Positions 15,521-23,951 of a stretch of 34,258 bases of DNA are shown in pieces (position 1 is the first letter of the stretch; every line of letters begins with the position of its first letter). The position numbers and the translations under genes were made by a program. The notes beneath the pieces were generated by a model, which saw only the letters and a program-made list of their open reading frames with translations, was not told the origin of the DNA and did not search any database. The DNA is from Gammaproteobacteria bacterium (GTDB lineage: Bacteria > Pseudomonadota > Gammaproteobacteria > S012-40). The stretch spans positions 1 through 34,258 of the forward strand of contig JAOUPJ010000002.1 of NCBI GenBank assembly GCA_029879945.1. Reading direction: 5' to 3'.

Positions 15521-16951
15521 ATGCGTAAACGCCTTCTAATCCTGTTTATTCCCCTGTCGCTTTTATTTCTGATTTTCATCGGCCCCTGGCCAATTGATAC
15601 CACTCACTTTGCCGATACAGAATACTCGCGTTCAACATTGAGAGGGATTAATGACAGTGCCCCGAAAATCAGTCGCGGGGCATTGAAGGCGGGTATGTCA
15701 GTTATGGATATTACGCCACCACCGAGAGTCCCCTTGGGTGGTTATTCAGCACGTGATCCAAAAGAGAATGAAGGCGTGTTGACTCCGGTGTATGTGAAAG
15801 CGCTGAGTTTTGCAAATGGTAAGGAAACGTTCACCTACATCAGCGCAGATATCCTGCTCCCCTTGGAAGACTATGTGAATGCCGTTGTAGAGGGGACTCA
15901 TCTCCCCAGAGCCAATCTGTTTTTTACCTCTAGCCATACTCATTCCGGTCCTGGCGGTTATCAGGAAGGCCTGGTTGCGCAAATGAGCCTGGGAGACTTT
16001 CATCCCCATTACTTTCAGACCCTGGTTCAACAGACCATCCATGCGGTCAATCTCAGTCGCAGCAGACTTAAACCGGCGCAATTATCCTATCAGCGCATGC
16101 GTCTTTCCAAAGAACAGGTGGCTCATTTTGTTTATGACCAATTAAACAAGGGCCCCAATGGCTACCCCACACTCCATGCATTACAACTGCAGGAATTGAA
16201 CAGCAAGCGTGATATTGCCACATTGATCACCTTTAGTGCCCATCCCACTTTTCTAGGCCGCGTGAATAAAAAAATCCATGGTGATTACCCCAGCCTATTA
16301 GTAAGTAAGCTCGAACTCAGCCTGGGTCACCCGGTGATTTTTTCCATTGGGGCCGTGGGAGGTTCTTTGCCGATGGGTCTGGGAAAACCACCCATGGATA
16401 CAGTGGATGTGCAGTTGGCGCAGATGGAAAGTATGAGTAATGAATTTCACGATATCCTTTTTAATAGCCTGAATATTCGACCGAGAGCGGTCAACGACAA
16501 AGTGAAAGGCGACACCTTCCAAACAGAAATCCAGTGGCAGGCAAGTTCTTTGGAGATCGGTAGCCTAGTCAGCGAGGTGCAACTCCCCAGCCCCACCTAC
16601 CGTCTCACTGATCAATGGCGCTTGAGTCCCCTTATGATCAATGGACTGTTTCATAGCAATACCAGCTATCTCCATGCACTAAGACTGGGCAGAATTATGT
16701 TTATTGGATTTCCCGCCGACACCTCGGGCGAGTTGGCAAAGAATCTGGAGGACTGGGCCGCCAAGCAACCCATCTATCCATGGGTGACTTCCTTTAATGG
16801 GGACTATATTGGGTATCTGAGCGCGCAGAAACGCTATTCGGAAAAACACTACACCGTGCGCGATGTGAATCTCTTTGGTCCCTGGGGGGGAGACTACCTC
16901 ACTGAGGTGGCAAAAGAGATATCTCTAAAGGTATCGCAAAATCCGCTTTAA
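15521..16951 (+). CDS. Neutral/alkaline non-lysosomal ceramidase-like hydrolase
   Basis: This 476-residue protein has an N-terminal hydrophobic anchor or signal (residues 4-22, MRKRLLILFIPLSLLFLIF) followed by a domain similar to the N-terminal part of neutral ceramidases: KAGMSVMDITPP near the start, GGYSARD, a zinc-type S-H-T-H-SGPGG motif, a single-histidine FSAHPTFLGR motif, a GDYPS loop and FIGFPADTSGEL. The two histidines of HTH and the later SAHP histidine fit the family zinc ligands. Such enzymes cleave the amide of ceramide, but most bacteria lack sphingolipids, so the true substrate may be an N-acyl amino-lipid or a host ceramide. Characterised neutral ceramidases exceed 640 residues, so the C-terminal domain is absent. 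The anchored protein would face the periplasm. A TATAAT at 15475-15480 may be its promoter. Confidence 0.83.
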   Translation: MRKRLLILFIPLSLLFLIFIGPWPIDTTHFADTEYSRSTLRGINDSAPKISRGALKAGMSVMDITPPPRVPLGGYSARDPKENEGVLTPVYVKALSFANGKETFTYISADILLPLEDYVNAVVEGTHLPRANLFFTSSHTHSGPGGYQEGLVAQMSLGDFHPHYFQTLVQQTIHAVNLSRSRLKPAQLSYQRMRLSKEQVAHFVYDQLNKGPNGYPTLHALQLQELNSKRDIATLITFSAHPTFLGRVNKKIHGDYPSLLVSKLELSLGHPVIFSIGAVGGSLPMGLGKPPMDTVDVQLAQMESMSNEFHDILFNSLNIRPRAVNDKVKGDTFQTEIQWQASSLEIGSLVSEVQLPSPTYRLTDQWRLSPLMINGLFHSNTSYLHALRLGRIMFIGFPADTSGELAKNLEDWAAKQPIYPWVTSFNGDYIGYLSAQKRYSEKHYTVRDVNLFGPWGGDYLTEVAKEISLKVSQNPL

Positions 16952-16952
16952 G

Positions 16953-16977
16953 CGGTGGGGCCCTTAGGCACCCACCG
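16953..16977 (+). terminator. Possible terminator hairpin spanning the eno stop codon
   Basis: CGGTGGG (16953-16959) and CCCACCG (16971-16977) pair around an 11-base loop that contains the eno stop codon on the other strand. The plus side continues TCTCTTTCTTTG, a moderately T-rich tail, so it could end the ceramidase-like transcript while lying inside the convergent eno gene. Confidence 0.6.
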
Positions 16978-18280
16978 TCTCTTTCTTTGCACCTAGCGTT
17001 TTCAGATTATAAAACGCACTTCGTCCGGCATAACGGGCCTTGCTACCCAGGTATTCTTCGATGCGCAGCAATTGATTGTATTTGGCAATACGATCAGAGC
17101 GAGACAAGGAACCTGTCTTGATCTGACCGGCATTGGTTGCTACGGCGATATCGGCAATACAGGTATCTTCGGTCTCACCGGAACGATGGGATATCACAGC
17201 CGTGTAGTTGGCCTTCTTGGCCATCTCAATAGCGGCCAGGGTTTCGGTCAGCGTGCCGATCTGATTCACCTTGATGAGGATGGAATTACCGATTTTCTTA
17301 TCGATCCCTTCCTTGAGAATCTTGGTATTGGTCACGAACAGGTCATCACCTACCAATTGAACCTTGTCTCCCAAGCGGGCACTCAACTTGGCCCAACCGT
17401 CCCAGTCGTCTTCGGCCATGCCGTCTTCAATGGAAACGATAGGATATTTGTTAACCCAGTTTTCCAGGTAGTCCAGGAATTCCTCGGAAGTGAGGGACTT
17501 GTTCTCAGAAGCCAGATGGTATTTACCATCTTTATAAAATTCGGAGCTGGCCACGTCTACACCTAGCAGGATGTCGTCACCAATTTTGTAGCCGGCCTTT
17601 TCCACGCTCTCCAGAATGACTTGAATGGCTTCCTCGTTGGACTTCAGATCAGGGGCAAATCCGCCCTCGTCACCTACCGCCGTGTTGTAGCCTTTCTTGT
17701 TCAGCACCTTTTTAAGGGAGTGGAAAATTTCCGCGCCATAACGAATGGCCTCAGCCACATTGCTGGCACCCACTGGCAGGATCATGAATTCTTGCACATC
17801 GACATTGTTGTCCGCATGGGCACCGCCGTTGATGATGTTCATCATGGGCGTGGGTAACAAGGTAGCCTTGCTGCCGCCCAGGTGCTCATACAAGGATTTT
17901 CCGGCCACACGGCTGGCTGCATTGGCGCAGGCGAGAGAAACGGCAAGCAGAGCATTGGCGCCCAAACGGCTCTTGTTTTCGGTGCCGTCCAGGTCAATCA
18001 TCTTCTGATCAATTTCGGCCTGCATGTTCACATCCATACCCTTAAGGGCCTTTTGGATATCCTTGTTCACATGGCCCACGGCCTTTTTAACGCCCTTACC
18101 GAGATAGCGCTTGGGATCATCGTCGCGCAGTTCCACCGCCTCGCGGGCTCCAGTGGATGCACCAGAAGGGACAGCCGCTCGGCCGCCCATGCCGTTTTCC
18201 AGAATGACATCGGCCTCCACCGTCGGATTTCCACGTGAATCGATGATTTCTCTTGCCTTAATCTGTTTGATCTTTGTCAT
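16964..18280 (-). CDS. eno: Enolase
   Basis: Enolase converts 2-phosphoglycerate to phosphoenolpyruvate in glycolysis and is part of the RNA degradosome in many gammaproteobacteria. The start at 18278-18280 (MTKIKQIKAREIIDSRGNPT) is chosen because GGAGGAAG sits just upstream; the open frame extends 11 codons further but without a ribosome site. The 438-residue protein has all key motifs: DSRGNPTVE, PSGASTG, the NVDVQEFMI and VGDEGGFAPD regions, SIEDGMAEDDWDGW, VGDDLFVTN and the SHRSGETED signature. It is the downstream gene of a pyrG-kdsA-eno row. The ftsB gene that follows eno in many relatives is missing, and a convergent ceramidase-like gene lies there. Confidence 0.97.
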   Translation of the reverse strand: MTKIKQIKAREIIDSRGNPTVEADVILENGMGGRAAVPSGASTGAREAVELRDDDPKRYLGKGVKKAVGHVNKDIQKALKGMDVNMQAEIDQKMIDLDGTENKSRLGANALLAVSLACANAASRVAGKSLYEHLGGSKATLLPTPMMNIINGGAHADNNVDVQEFMILPVGASNVAEAIRYGAEIFHSLKKVLNKKGYNTAVGDEGGFAPDLKSNEEAIQVILESVEKAGYKIGDDILLGVDVASSEFYKDGKYHLASENKSLTSEEFLDYLENWVNKYPIVSIEDGMAEDDWDGWAKLSARLGDKVQLVGDDLFVTNTKILKEGIDKKIGNSILIKVNQIGTLTETLAAIEMAKKANYTAVISHRSGETEDTCIADIAVATNAGQIKTGSLSRSDRIAKYNQLLRIEEYLGSKARYAGRSAFYNLKTLGAKKETVGA

Positions 18281-18428
18281 TCTTCCTCCATACATATATA
18301 CAACTGGTCCCAACCCCTGCTGAGACCAACAATTCTTTCACATTTCAGGTTTTCATTTCGACGGGCCCTGTGGGCCGCGATGAACCGGTGGCGATGAGTG
18401 ATTCCTGCCAACCGTAAACGAGTGCGGA

Positions 18429-19268
18429 TTATCCTTGAATTTCGGCTTCAAGAAAAGGTCTAGCTTTTACCACACGGTCAATTTCCAGCAAGATTTCCAG
18501 CATTTCCCGCATTCTACCCAATGGCCAGGCATTGGGTCCGTCGCTCAGCGCCTTGGCCGGGTCGGGATGGGTTTCCATGAACAGGCCGGAAACACCCGCT
18601 GCCACCGCTGCACGCGCCAGAACCGGAACATGTTCACGCTGTCCGCCCGAAGCAGTACCCTGTCCACCAGGCAATTGCACCGAATGAGTGGCATCAAAAA
18701 CGACCGGGCAGTTACATTCACGCATCACCGCCAGGGCGCGCATATCCGAAACCAGATTGTTATAACCAAACGAGACGCCTCGCTCGCATGCCATGATCTG
18801 CTCATTCCCGGTAGCACGGGCCTTGTCGATCACATTTTTCATATCCCAGGGCGCGAGAAACTGCCCCTTCTTGATATTGACTGGCCGGCCTTGTTTGGCC
18901 ACGTCTTGAATGAAGTTGGTTTGTCGGCACAAAAACGCGGGGGTTTGTAACACGTCAACAACCGAAGCGACTTCATCCATCGGTGTATCTTCATGTACAT
19001 CAGTCAGAACCGGCACGCCGATCTCGTCTTTTACCTTTTGCAGGATACGCAGACCTTCTTCTATTCCTGGTCCACGAAAACTGGCATGAGAAGAACGGTT
19101 GGCTTTATCGAATGAAGACTTGTAAATAAAAGGAATTCCCAGTTCAGCCGTGACTTCCTTTAATTGGGCAGACGTTTCCAGCGCCAAGCCCTCGCTTTCA
19201 ATCACACAAGGACCGGCAATGAGAAAAATGGGCTTATCCAGACCGACTTCAAAATCCAACAGCTTCAT
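18429..19268 (-). CDS. kdsA: 3-deoxy-8-phosphooctulonate (KDO-8-P) synthase
   Basis: KdsA condenses phosphoenolpyruvate and arabinose-5-phosphate to KDO-8-phosphate, the sugar that links lipid A to the core oligosaccharide. The 279-residue protein matches the family length. It starts with the IAGPCVIES motif (PEP binding), has FDKANRSSHASFRGPG near residue 55, TDVHE, CRQTNFIQDVA and the FDATHSVQLPGG segment with the GGQREHVPVLARAA region. It starts 13 bases after the pyrG stop, probably in one transcript, and is followed by 148 bases before eno. That gap has a short GGCCC-TGT-GGGCC hairpin (18364-18376) and could hold an eno promoter. Confidence 0.97.
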   Translation of the reverse strand: MKLLDFEVGLDKPIFLIAGPCVIESEGLALETSAQLKEVTAELGIPFIYKSSFDKANRSSHASFRGPGIEEGLRILQKVKDEIGVPVLTDVHEDTPMDEVASVVDVLQTPAFLCRQTNFIQDVAKQGRPVNIKKGQFLAPWDMKNVIDKARATGNEQIMACERGVSFGYNNLVSDMRALAVMRECNCPVVFDATHSVQLPGGQGTASGGQREHVPVLARAAVAAGVSGLFMETHPDPAKALSDGPNAWPLGRMREMLEILLEIDRVVKARPFLEAEIQG

Positions 19269-19281
19269 ATCCTATGCCTCG

Positions 19282-20910
19282 CTATGACTGCTTCTTATGC
19301 GTTAACGCAGCACTGACAAATCCGGTAAACAGGGGGTGTCCATCTCTCGGGGTGGATGTAAATTCCGGATGGAATTGGCAAGCAACAAACCAGGGATGGG
19401 CAGGAACCTCTATCATTTCCACCAATTGCTGATCGGCGGAAAAGGCAGAAAATACCAAGCCCAGCGATTCCAGACTTTCTCGATAATGATTATTAAATTC
19501 GTAACGATGACGATGGCGTTCTTTCACCACATCTTGACCGTAAAGCGCTCTCGCCTTGGTATTGGGTAATAGATTGCTTTCTTGCTCTCCCAGTCGCATG
19601 GTGCCGCCCAGGTCCGCGGACTCGTCCCGCGTTTCAATCTCACCTGTGGCGGTGGTCCACTCGGTAATTAGACCAATCACCGGATCGGGGGAATCGGGCG
19701 CAAACTCGGTACTATGGGCGTGGGACAGATTGGCTACATGCCGCGCATACTCCACAATCGCCAGTTGCATCCCTAAGCAGATACCCAAATAGGGGATTCC
19801 CTTTTCGCGGGCATACTGAATCGTTTCAATCTTCCCTTCCACACCGCGCTCACCAAAACCGCCCGGTACCAGAATCGCGTCTACGCCTTGCAAAAGACCC
19901 ACACCATCACGTTCCACTTCTTCGGAATCAATATACTTGATATTGACCTTGGTGCCGGCATGAATGCCACCGTGTTTCAGTGCTTCGGAGAGAGATTTGT
20001 AGGCGTCTTCCAGGTGTATGTATTTACCCACCATGGCAATGGTGACTTCTTCCTGCGTTTCGGCCATGGCCGAGACCACTCGATCCCATTCGGAAAGATC
20101 GGCCTTAGGAATTTCCAGACGAAATCTTTCGGCCACGAAATCGTCCAGACCCTGTTCGTGGAGAACACGTGGGATCTTGTAGATATTGTCCACATCGTGG
20201 GCAGAAAATACGGCCCGCTCTTCCACATTGGTGAACAGTGCAATCTTGCGTCGTTCCGCCCCCATCAGGGGTTTTTCGGAACGACAAATCAGGACATCGG
20301 GCTGAATCCCGATGCTACGTAATTCTTTGACCGAGTGCTGGGTCGGTTTGGTTTTCACTTCGCCAGCTGTTCGCACATAGGGCAAAAGGGTCAGGTGGAT
20401 ATAGACCACCTTATCGCGGCCATATTCCACACCGATTTGACGGATGGCCTCCAGGAAGGGGAGTGATTCAATATCACCCACCGTTCCACCCACTTCTACC
20501 AGGGCCACATCGGCACCACCGGCGCCTTCCACGATACAGCGCTTGATCTCGTCTGTTATATGGGGGATGACTTGCACCGTGGCCCCTAAGTAATCTCCTC
20601 TGCGCTCCTTCTGGATGACGCGCTCGTAGATTCGGCCTGTGGTGAAATTATTTCGGCGACTGGTGGTGGTGCGCACAAAGCGCTCATAGTGCCCCAGATC
20701 CAGATCAGTTTCGGCCCCATCACGCGTCACAAAGACTTCACCATGCTGGAAAGGACTCATGGTGCCCGGATCCACATTGATATAGGGATCTAATTTTGTG
20801 AGTGAGATGGAAAGGCCACGCGCCTCAAGAATGGCGCCCAAGGATGCCGATGCGATGCCTTTTCCTAAAGAAGAAACCACACCGCCGGTAACGAATACAA
20901 ATCTAGTCAT
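19282..20910 (-). CDS. pyrG: CTP synthase
   Basis: CTP synthase makes CTP from UTP using glutamine as nitrogen donor. The 542-residue protein begins MTRFVFVTGGVVSSLGKG, the family N-terminus, and has synthetase motifs (LDPYINVDPGTMSPFQHGEVFV, TVGDIESLPFLEA) and a class I glutamine amidotransferase domain with GICLGMQLA (nucleophilic Cys) and a late CQFHPEFTS with the catalytic histidine and glutamate. I place the start at the ATG 20908-20910 because it matches the family; an upstream TTG frame would add 10 unsupported residues. CTP is used to activate KDO, which fits the linkage with kdsA. Confidence 0.97.
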   Translation of the reverse strand: MTRFVFVTGGVVSSLGKGIASASLGAILEARGLSISLTKLDPYINVDPGTMSPFQHGEVFVTRDGAETDLDLGHYERFVRTTTSRRNNFTTGRIYERVIQKERRGDYLGATVQVIPHITDEIKRCIVEGAGGADVALVEVGGTVGDIESLPFLEAIRQIGVEYGRDKVVYIHLTLLPYVRTAGEVKTKPTQHSVKELRSIGIQPDVLICRSEKPLMGAERRKIALFTNVEERAVFSAHDVDNIYKIPRVLHEQGLDDFVAERFRLEIPKADLSEWDRVVSAMAETQEEVTIAMVGKYIHLEDAYKSLSEALKHGGIHAGTKVNIKYIDSEEVERDGVGLLQGVDAILVPGGFGERGVEGKIETIQYAREKGIPYLGICLGMQLAIVEYARHVANLSHAHSTEFAPDSPDPVIGLITEWTTATGEIETRDESADLGGTMRLGEQESNLLPNTKARALYGQDVVKERHRHRYEFNNHYRESLESLGLVFSAFSADQQLVEMIEVPAHPWFVACQFHPEFTSTPRDGHPLFTGFVSAALTHKKQS

Positions 20911-20999
20911 TTGCCCTACTTTGGAAGGAAGGAAAGTCAATCCAAGAAGGGACTAGAGAATAGCAGAATTCGCCATCCGCCACAAATGGAACGAGTTGA

Positions 21000-22307
21000 C
21001 TAGAAGCTGATCAAAGAAGCCGCTATACCGATCTGTTCACGGTTGGTATCGGAGGCTTTGTTGGTAGAACGTGTCACGGTCAGTTGGTAACTCACTTCGA
21101 TATCAATATTTTTCGTCAGTTCGTAGACTAGGGCGGCATAAGCACGATAACGCCGGTCGCGTCGAAACTCGCCGCTAAGAGATGGCACATCATACTCGGA
21201 TTCCCGATAGCTGCCCCCTGCACCCACTATCCAGCGATCGAATAGCCTCAGCCTGCCATCGGCATCCACTCTTTTCCGGGTCGGCGAGATACTCGTCCAA
21301 GCGATCTTACTGAATAGATAGATATCGTCCGGTCTTTGTTCATGCTTGGTCTGATCATATTCATAACGCAGCCGCAGCCAACTGGAAGACTGGCCCAATG
21401 AATATCGAGCCCCCAGGCGAATACGATGTCGCATACCACTATCGTAGCTTAGATATTCGACCGTTTTATAGGTTTTTTCAGCCTGGTATCTGGCATCAAA
21501 GCGTAGTTTCTTAGTGGTATTGTGTTTGGCGTCCAGTTGCAAGGAATAACTTTGGGTGTAATCTTCCTTATAGATTCGCGTAAGATTGTAGTTCAACACG
21601 CTATCTAATGAGAAACTGTCCCAAAGGGCATGGTGACCCAAGCCCAGGGTGTAGAGTTCTATGCGTGGCAAGATCCCTGAATCGGGTTCTCGAACAAATA
21701 GAAATCCTTCAACGCCAACATTTCTTAAAAAACCATATCTCGCCAGCCTGGTTTCCGCTGTCAGATTCAATTCGGTAAAACTTGAGCTAATGGCTGGCGT
21801 AGCGCCGTTATCTATTCTTTCCCAGTCGGGTTCACTTTCATAGGCCCTCACGAGATTCAGAATGATGAGCCTATCCAGGCTTGAATCGTCTTTATTAATC
21901 CTGCGCAAAACCTCTCTGGCCAGACGTTGAATCTGCGGCGACTTACCGTGGTCTAAGATTTTCCGCAGCCATATTTCAGCTGCATTGTATTGTTCTTCTC
22001 TTACCGCAAGCAGGCCCAGATTGAGATAGGCTCGATCGCGAAATTCCCTATTTTCGGTCAGCGCAATAAAAAGGGGTTTGGCTTCTGCGTATCTTGTTAG
22101 CTTGTAGAGTGTAACGCCAAGATTGAATGTGAGTTTGGGATCATCCATGCCCTTGGACTGAGCCTCTTCAAAGAAAGACAGGGCCAAGGAATAGTTCTGT
22201 TTTTCAAATTCTGATATACCCTTCTCAAATATCTGCTCCGCTGCCTTATCCGCAATAGCTGTATTGGCAAAAAGCAACATTGTCAGAACAGCAAACAGCC
22301 TTTTCAA
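21000..22307 (-). CDS. TPR-containing outer-membrane beta-barrel protein, probable TTG start
   Basis: The most convincing start is a TTG at 22305-22307: it has GGGGG upstream and yields a model signal peptide (M-KRLFAVLTMLLFANTAIA) cleaved before DKAAEQ. The alternative ATG at 22337 would add 10 residues in front of this peptide (WFCGIPGD) with no ribosome site. Residues about 20-150 contain around three tetratricopeptide repeats; the remaining 280 or so residues show alternating strands rich in Tyr and Arg and end ASLISF, a barrel-type C-terminal phenylalanine. This TPR-plus-barrel layout resembles Slam/DUF560-like and other surface-assembly outer-membrane proteins, but I cannot show kinship. 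It is the gene before pyrG on the same strand. The function is unknown; handling or exporting a surface protein or polymer is a guess. Confidence 0.8.
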   Translation of the reverse strand: MKRLFAVLTMLLFANTAIADKAAEQIFEKGISEFEKQNYSLALSFFEEAQSKGMDDPKLTFNLGVTLYKLTRYAEAKPLFIALTENREFRDRAYLNLGLLAVREEQYNAAEIWLRKILDHGKSPQIQRLAREVLRRINKDDSSLDRLIILNLVRAYESEPDWERIDNGATPAISSSFTELNLTAETRLARYGFLRNVGVEGFLFVREPDSGILPRIELYTLGLGHHALWDSFSLDSVLNYNLTRIYKEDYTQSYSLQLDAKHNTTKKLRFDARYQAEKTYKTVEYLSYDSGMRHRIRLGARYSLGQSSSWLRLRYEYDQTKHEQRPDDIYLFSKIAWTSISPTRKRVDADGRLRLFDRWIVGAGGSYRESEYDVPSLSGEFRRDRRYRAYAALVYELTKNIDIEVSYQLTVTRSTNKASDTNREQIGIAASLISF

Positions 22308-22419
22308 TCGATCCCCCGGAATCCCACAAAACCACATCGAAGTATATTTATAGACTTTGTTGGCTTAGGCAAGAATTTTTTCATTGCCGCAGCTTTTTAT
22401 TTTTAGTCGACAAAAAAAA

Positions 22420-22445
22420 CACCCTGGCAGTTGCCTACCAGGGTG
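22420..22445 (-). terminator. Terminator at the end of the ECF sigma operon
   Basis: CACCCTGG (22420-22427) and CCAGGGTG (22438-22445) form a perfect 8-bp stem with a 10-base loop; on the minus strand it is followed by eight T residues (complement of 22412-22419). It lies 33 bases past the repeat-protein stop and closes the three-gene operon. Confidence 0.9.
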
Positions 22446-22477
22446 GAGCTAAGGAGAAAACTTCCCTATCTATATTC

Positions 22478-23191
22478 TTAACCGCGAACTTCGTCGGCCT
22501 TATCTTTTCCCTTTTCGGCAGCATCCTTCGCGCTGTCTACTGCATCTTGGGCGGCCTCGTTTGCATGCTCAGCCGCATTGTCGGCAGCGTCTTCAGCAGC
22601 GTCATTTGCATTGTCTGCAGCATCTTCAGCGGCTTCGTTTGCGTTCTCAGCGGCATCTTCAGCAGCGTCATTTGCATTGTCGGCAGCATCTTCAGCGGCT
22701 TCGTTTGCGTTCTCAGCGGCATCTTCAGCAGCGTCATTTGCATTGTCTGCGGCTTCTTCAGCGGCTTCGTTCGCATGCTCAGAAGCATCATCTGATGCGT
22801 CATTAGCCTTGTCTGCGGCATCGTTCGCGTGATCTTTGCCCATTTCCGCGTGCTCTTGACCGGCCTCTTTCTTGTCTTCAGCCATGTCTTTGGCATCATC
22901 AGACTGGTCAGAAGCATGATCTGCGGCATCATCATTTGAATCATCGCTGTGATCGTCACGCTTTTCACGTGCTTCGTTTGCAGTCTCCAGACCCTTAGCA
23001 GACATCTCTCTGCCCTTATCTGAAGCGGCTTCTGGTAATTCCAGTTCTCTCACTGCAGCTTCCGGTAATTCCACACCATCGGCTACAACACTCATGCCCA
23101 CATTTTCGATATCATCGATATCAACTGCGAAAGCAGGAGCCACACTGACGGCCCATACTGAAAGGGCCAGTAAAATTGATTTTGGATTCAT
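22478..23191 (-). CDS. Exported acidic hendecad-repeat protein, last gene of the ECF sigma operon
   Basis: I do not recognise this 237-residue protein. The ATG at 23189-23191 has AAGGAG six bases upstream and opens a signal peptide (MNPKSILLALSVWAVSVAPAFA), so the mature protein is exported. Residues about 75-115 are His/Asp/Lys-rich (DDHSDDSNDD), and 115-215 are a run of 11-residue units of the type (D/E)AA(E/D)DAA(D/E)NAN, in which Ala, Asp, Glu and Asn alternate with an 11-residue period. This makes one long, highly acidic alpha-helix, comparable in design with LEA group 3 hendecads or Ala-rich coiled coils, with a basic final segment (DAAEKGKDKADEVRG). There are no cysteines or catalytic motifs. 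Being co-transcribed with an ECF sigma and anti-sigma factor, it is probably a sigma target acting in the periplasm, perhaps as a spacer, chaperone-like shield or cation binder; that is inference. Confidence 0.72.
   Translation of the reverse strand: MNPKSILLALSVWAVSVAPAFAVDIDDIENVGMSVVADGVELPEAAVRELELPEAASDKGREMSAKGLETANEAREKRDDHSDDSNDDAADHASDQSDDAKDMAEDKKEAGQEHAEMGKDHANDAADKANDASDDASEHANEAAEEAADNANDAAEDAAENANEAAEDAADNANDAAEDAAENANEAAEDAADNANDAAEDAADNAAEHANEAAQDAVDSAKDAAEKGKDKADEVRG
22582..22779. repeat. Three tandem 66-bp repeats encoding the hendecad region
   Basis: Three consecutive copies of a 66-bp unit lie at 22582-22647, 22648-22713 and 22714-22779. Each encodes two 11-residue blocks of the acidic repeat protein. 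The middle copy is the cleanest; the outer ones differ at a few positions. Such long near-identical tandem DNA should expand and contract by slippage without changing the frame, because 66 is divisible by 3. Confidence 0.85.
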
Positions 23192-23227
23192 GACCAACTC
23201 CTTAAAATCGGTTCTATATAGATTGCT

Positions 23228-23935
23228 CTATATGGCAATCTGGTTAGTGTCAACATAGCGGACTTGCCCATCCTCTATTGCATCCACTAAAACCTTGAGA
23301 ACTTTTGCTTTACCATCGTTCTCTATTTTCGTAATTACCTCGCCACCCATCATGGCCTGGTGAGCTACTACGGGTAATTTGAGGACATTCTGTCCTTGAT
23401 GCAGATCTGTCTTCCAGCTCATTTCGCTAACGCCGGGGTAGCCACTCAATTCCATCATAGGAGGCAGCTTCACGGTTAACGTGACATCCTGCATATCGCC
23501 AGGGGCGTTAAACAAAACGCGCAAAGGATGCACCTTCGCAACGCTCACCTTGACCACCGGCAGATTCAGACTTGCTTGAGAACCTGGGTTCGTAGCAGGA
23601 ATCACACTGGTCTCAGGTGATAGAAACACTGTTACTCCCAGCCAAACTGCCAGACTGGCTGCGATCGCCGAGCTAAAACCAATGGTGAATCCCTTGCGGT
23701 GTGACTTGCTCGCAGGCCTTTCCAAGGCTGCGAAAACTTCGTCTGCAAAACCCTTACGGGGACCCGGCACCTTGTCCAGATCAATCAGCGCGTGTTTGAT
23801 TTTATTTTCCAAATCAAATAGCTGCGCACATTTTTCACATTCCGCCAAATGCTCGTCAAGCTGCGCCTGACGGATGGGGTGGAGCCTGCCGACCAGGTAG
23901 TCATCAATTTGGTTTTGTGCTGTTTGACAATTCAT
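23228..23935 (-). CDS. Membrane-anchored zinc-finger anti-sigma factor
   Basis: This 235-residue protein starts with an anti-sigma zinc-binding region of the HxxxCxxC type (H29, C33, C36, with C3 as a fourth possible ligand) in a helical N-terminal domain of about 60 residues. One transmembrane helix follows (84-106, GFTIGFSSAIAASLAVWLG) and then a periplasmic beta-rich domain of about 125 residues (DVTLTVKLPPMMELSGYPG). This is the classic architecture that holds an ECF sigma factor inactive at the inner membrane until a periplasmic signal causes release. It starts 16 bases after the sigma stop codon (AGGA upstream) and is followed 36 bases later by the acidic repeat protein. The periplasmic domain is the likely sensor; the signal is unknown. 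Confidence 0.88.
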   Translation of the reverse strand: MNCQTAQNQIDDYLVGRLHPIRQAQLDEHLAECEKCAQLFDLENKIKHALIDLDKVPGPRKGFADEVFAALERPASKSHRKGFTIGFSSAIAASLAVWLGVTVFLSPETSVIPATNPGSQASLNLPVVKVSVAKVHPLRVLFNAPGDMQDVTLTVKLPPMMELSGYPGVSEMSWKTDLHQGQNVLKLPVVAHQAMMGGEVITKIENDGKAKVLKVLVDAIEDGQVRYVDTNQIAI

Positions 23936-23951
23936 AATGTGTCCTCAAACT

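Noticed and set aside
22582..22779. Possible CRISPR-like array from regular repeats.
   Set aside because: The 66-bp units are contiguous without unique spacers and encode a protein.
22578..22832. Ala/Ser-rich plus-strand frames opposite the acidic repeat gene.
   Set aside because: They are reverse readings of the tandem repeat, with no ribosome site; the minus-strand gene has a signal peptide, a ribosome site and an operon.
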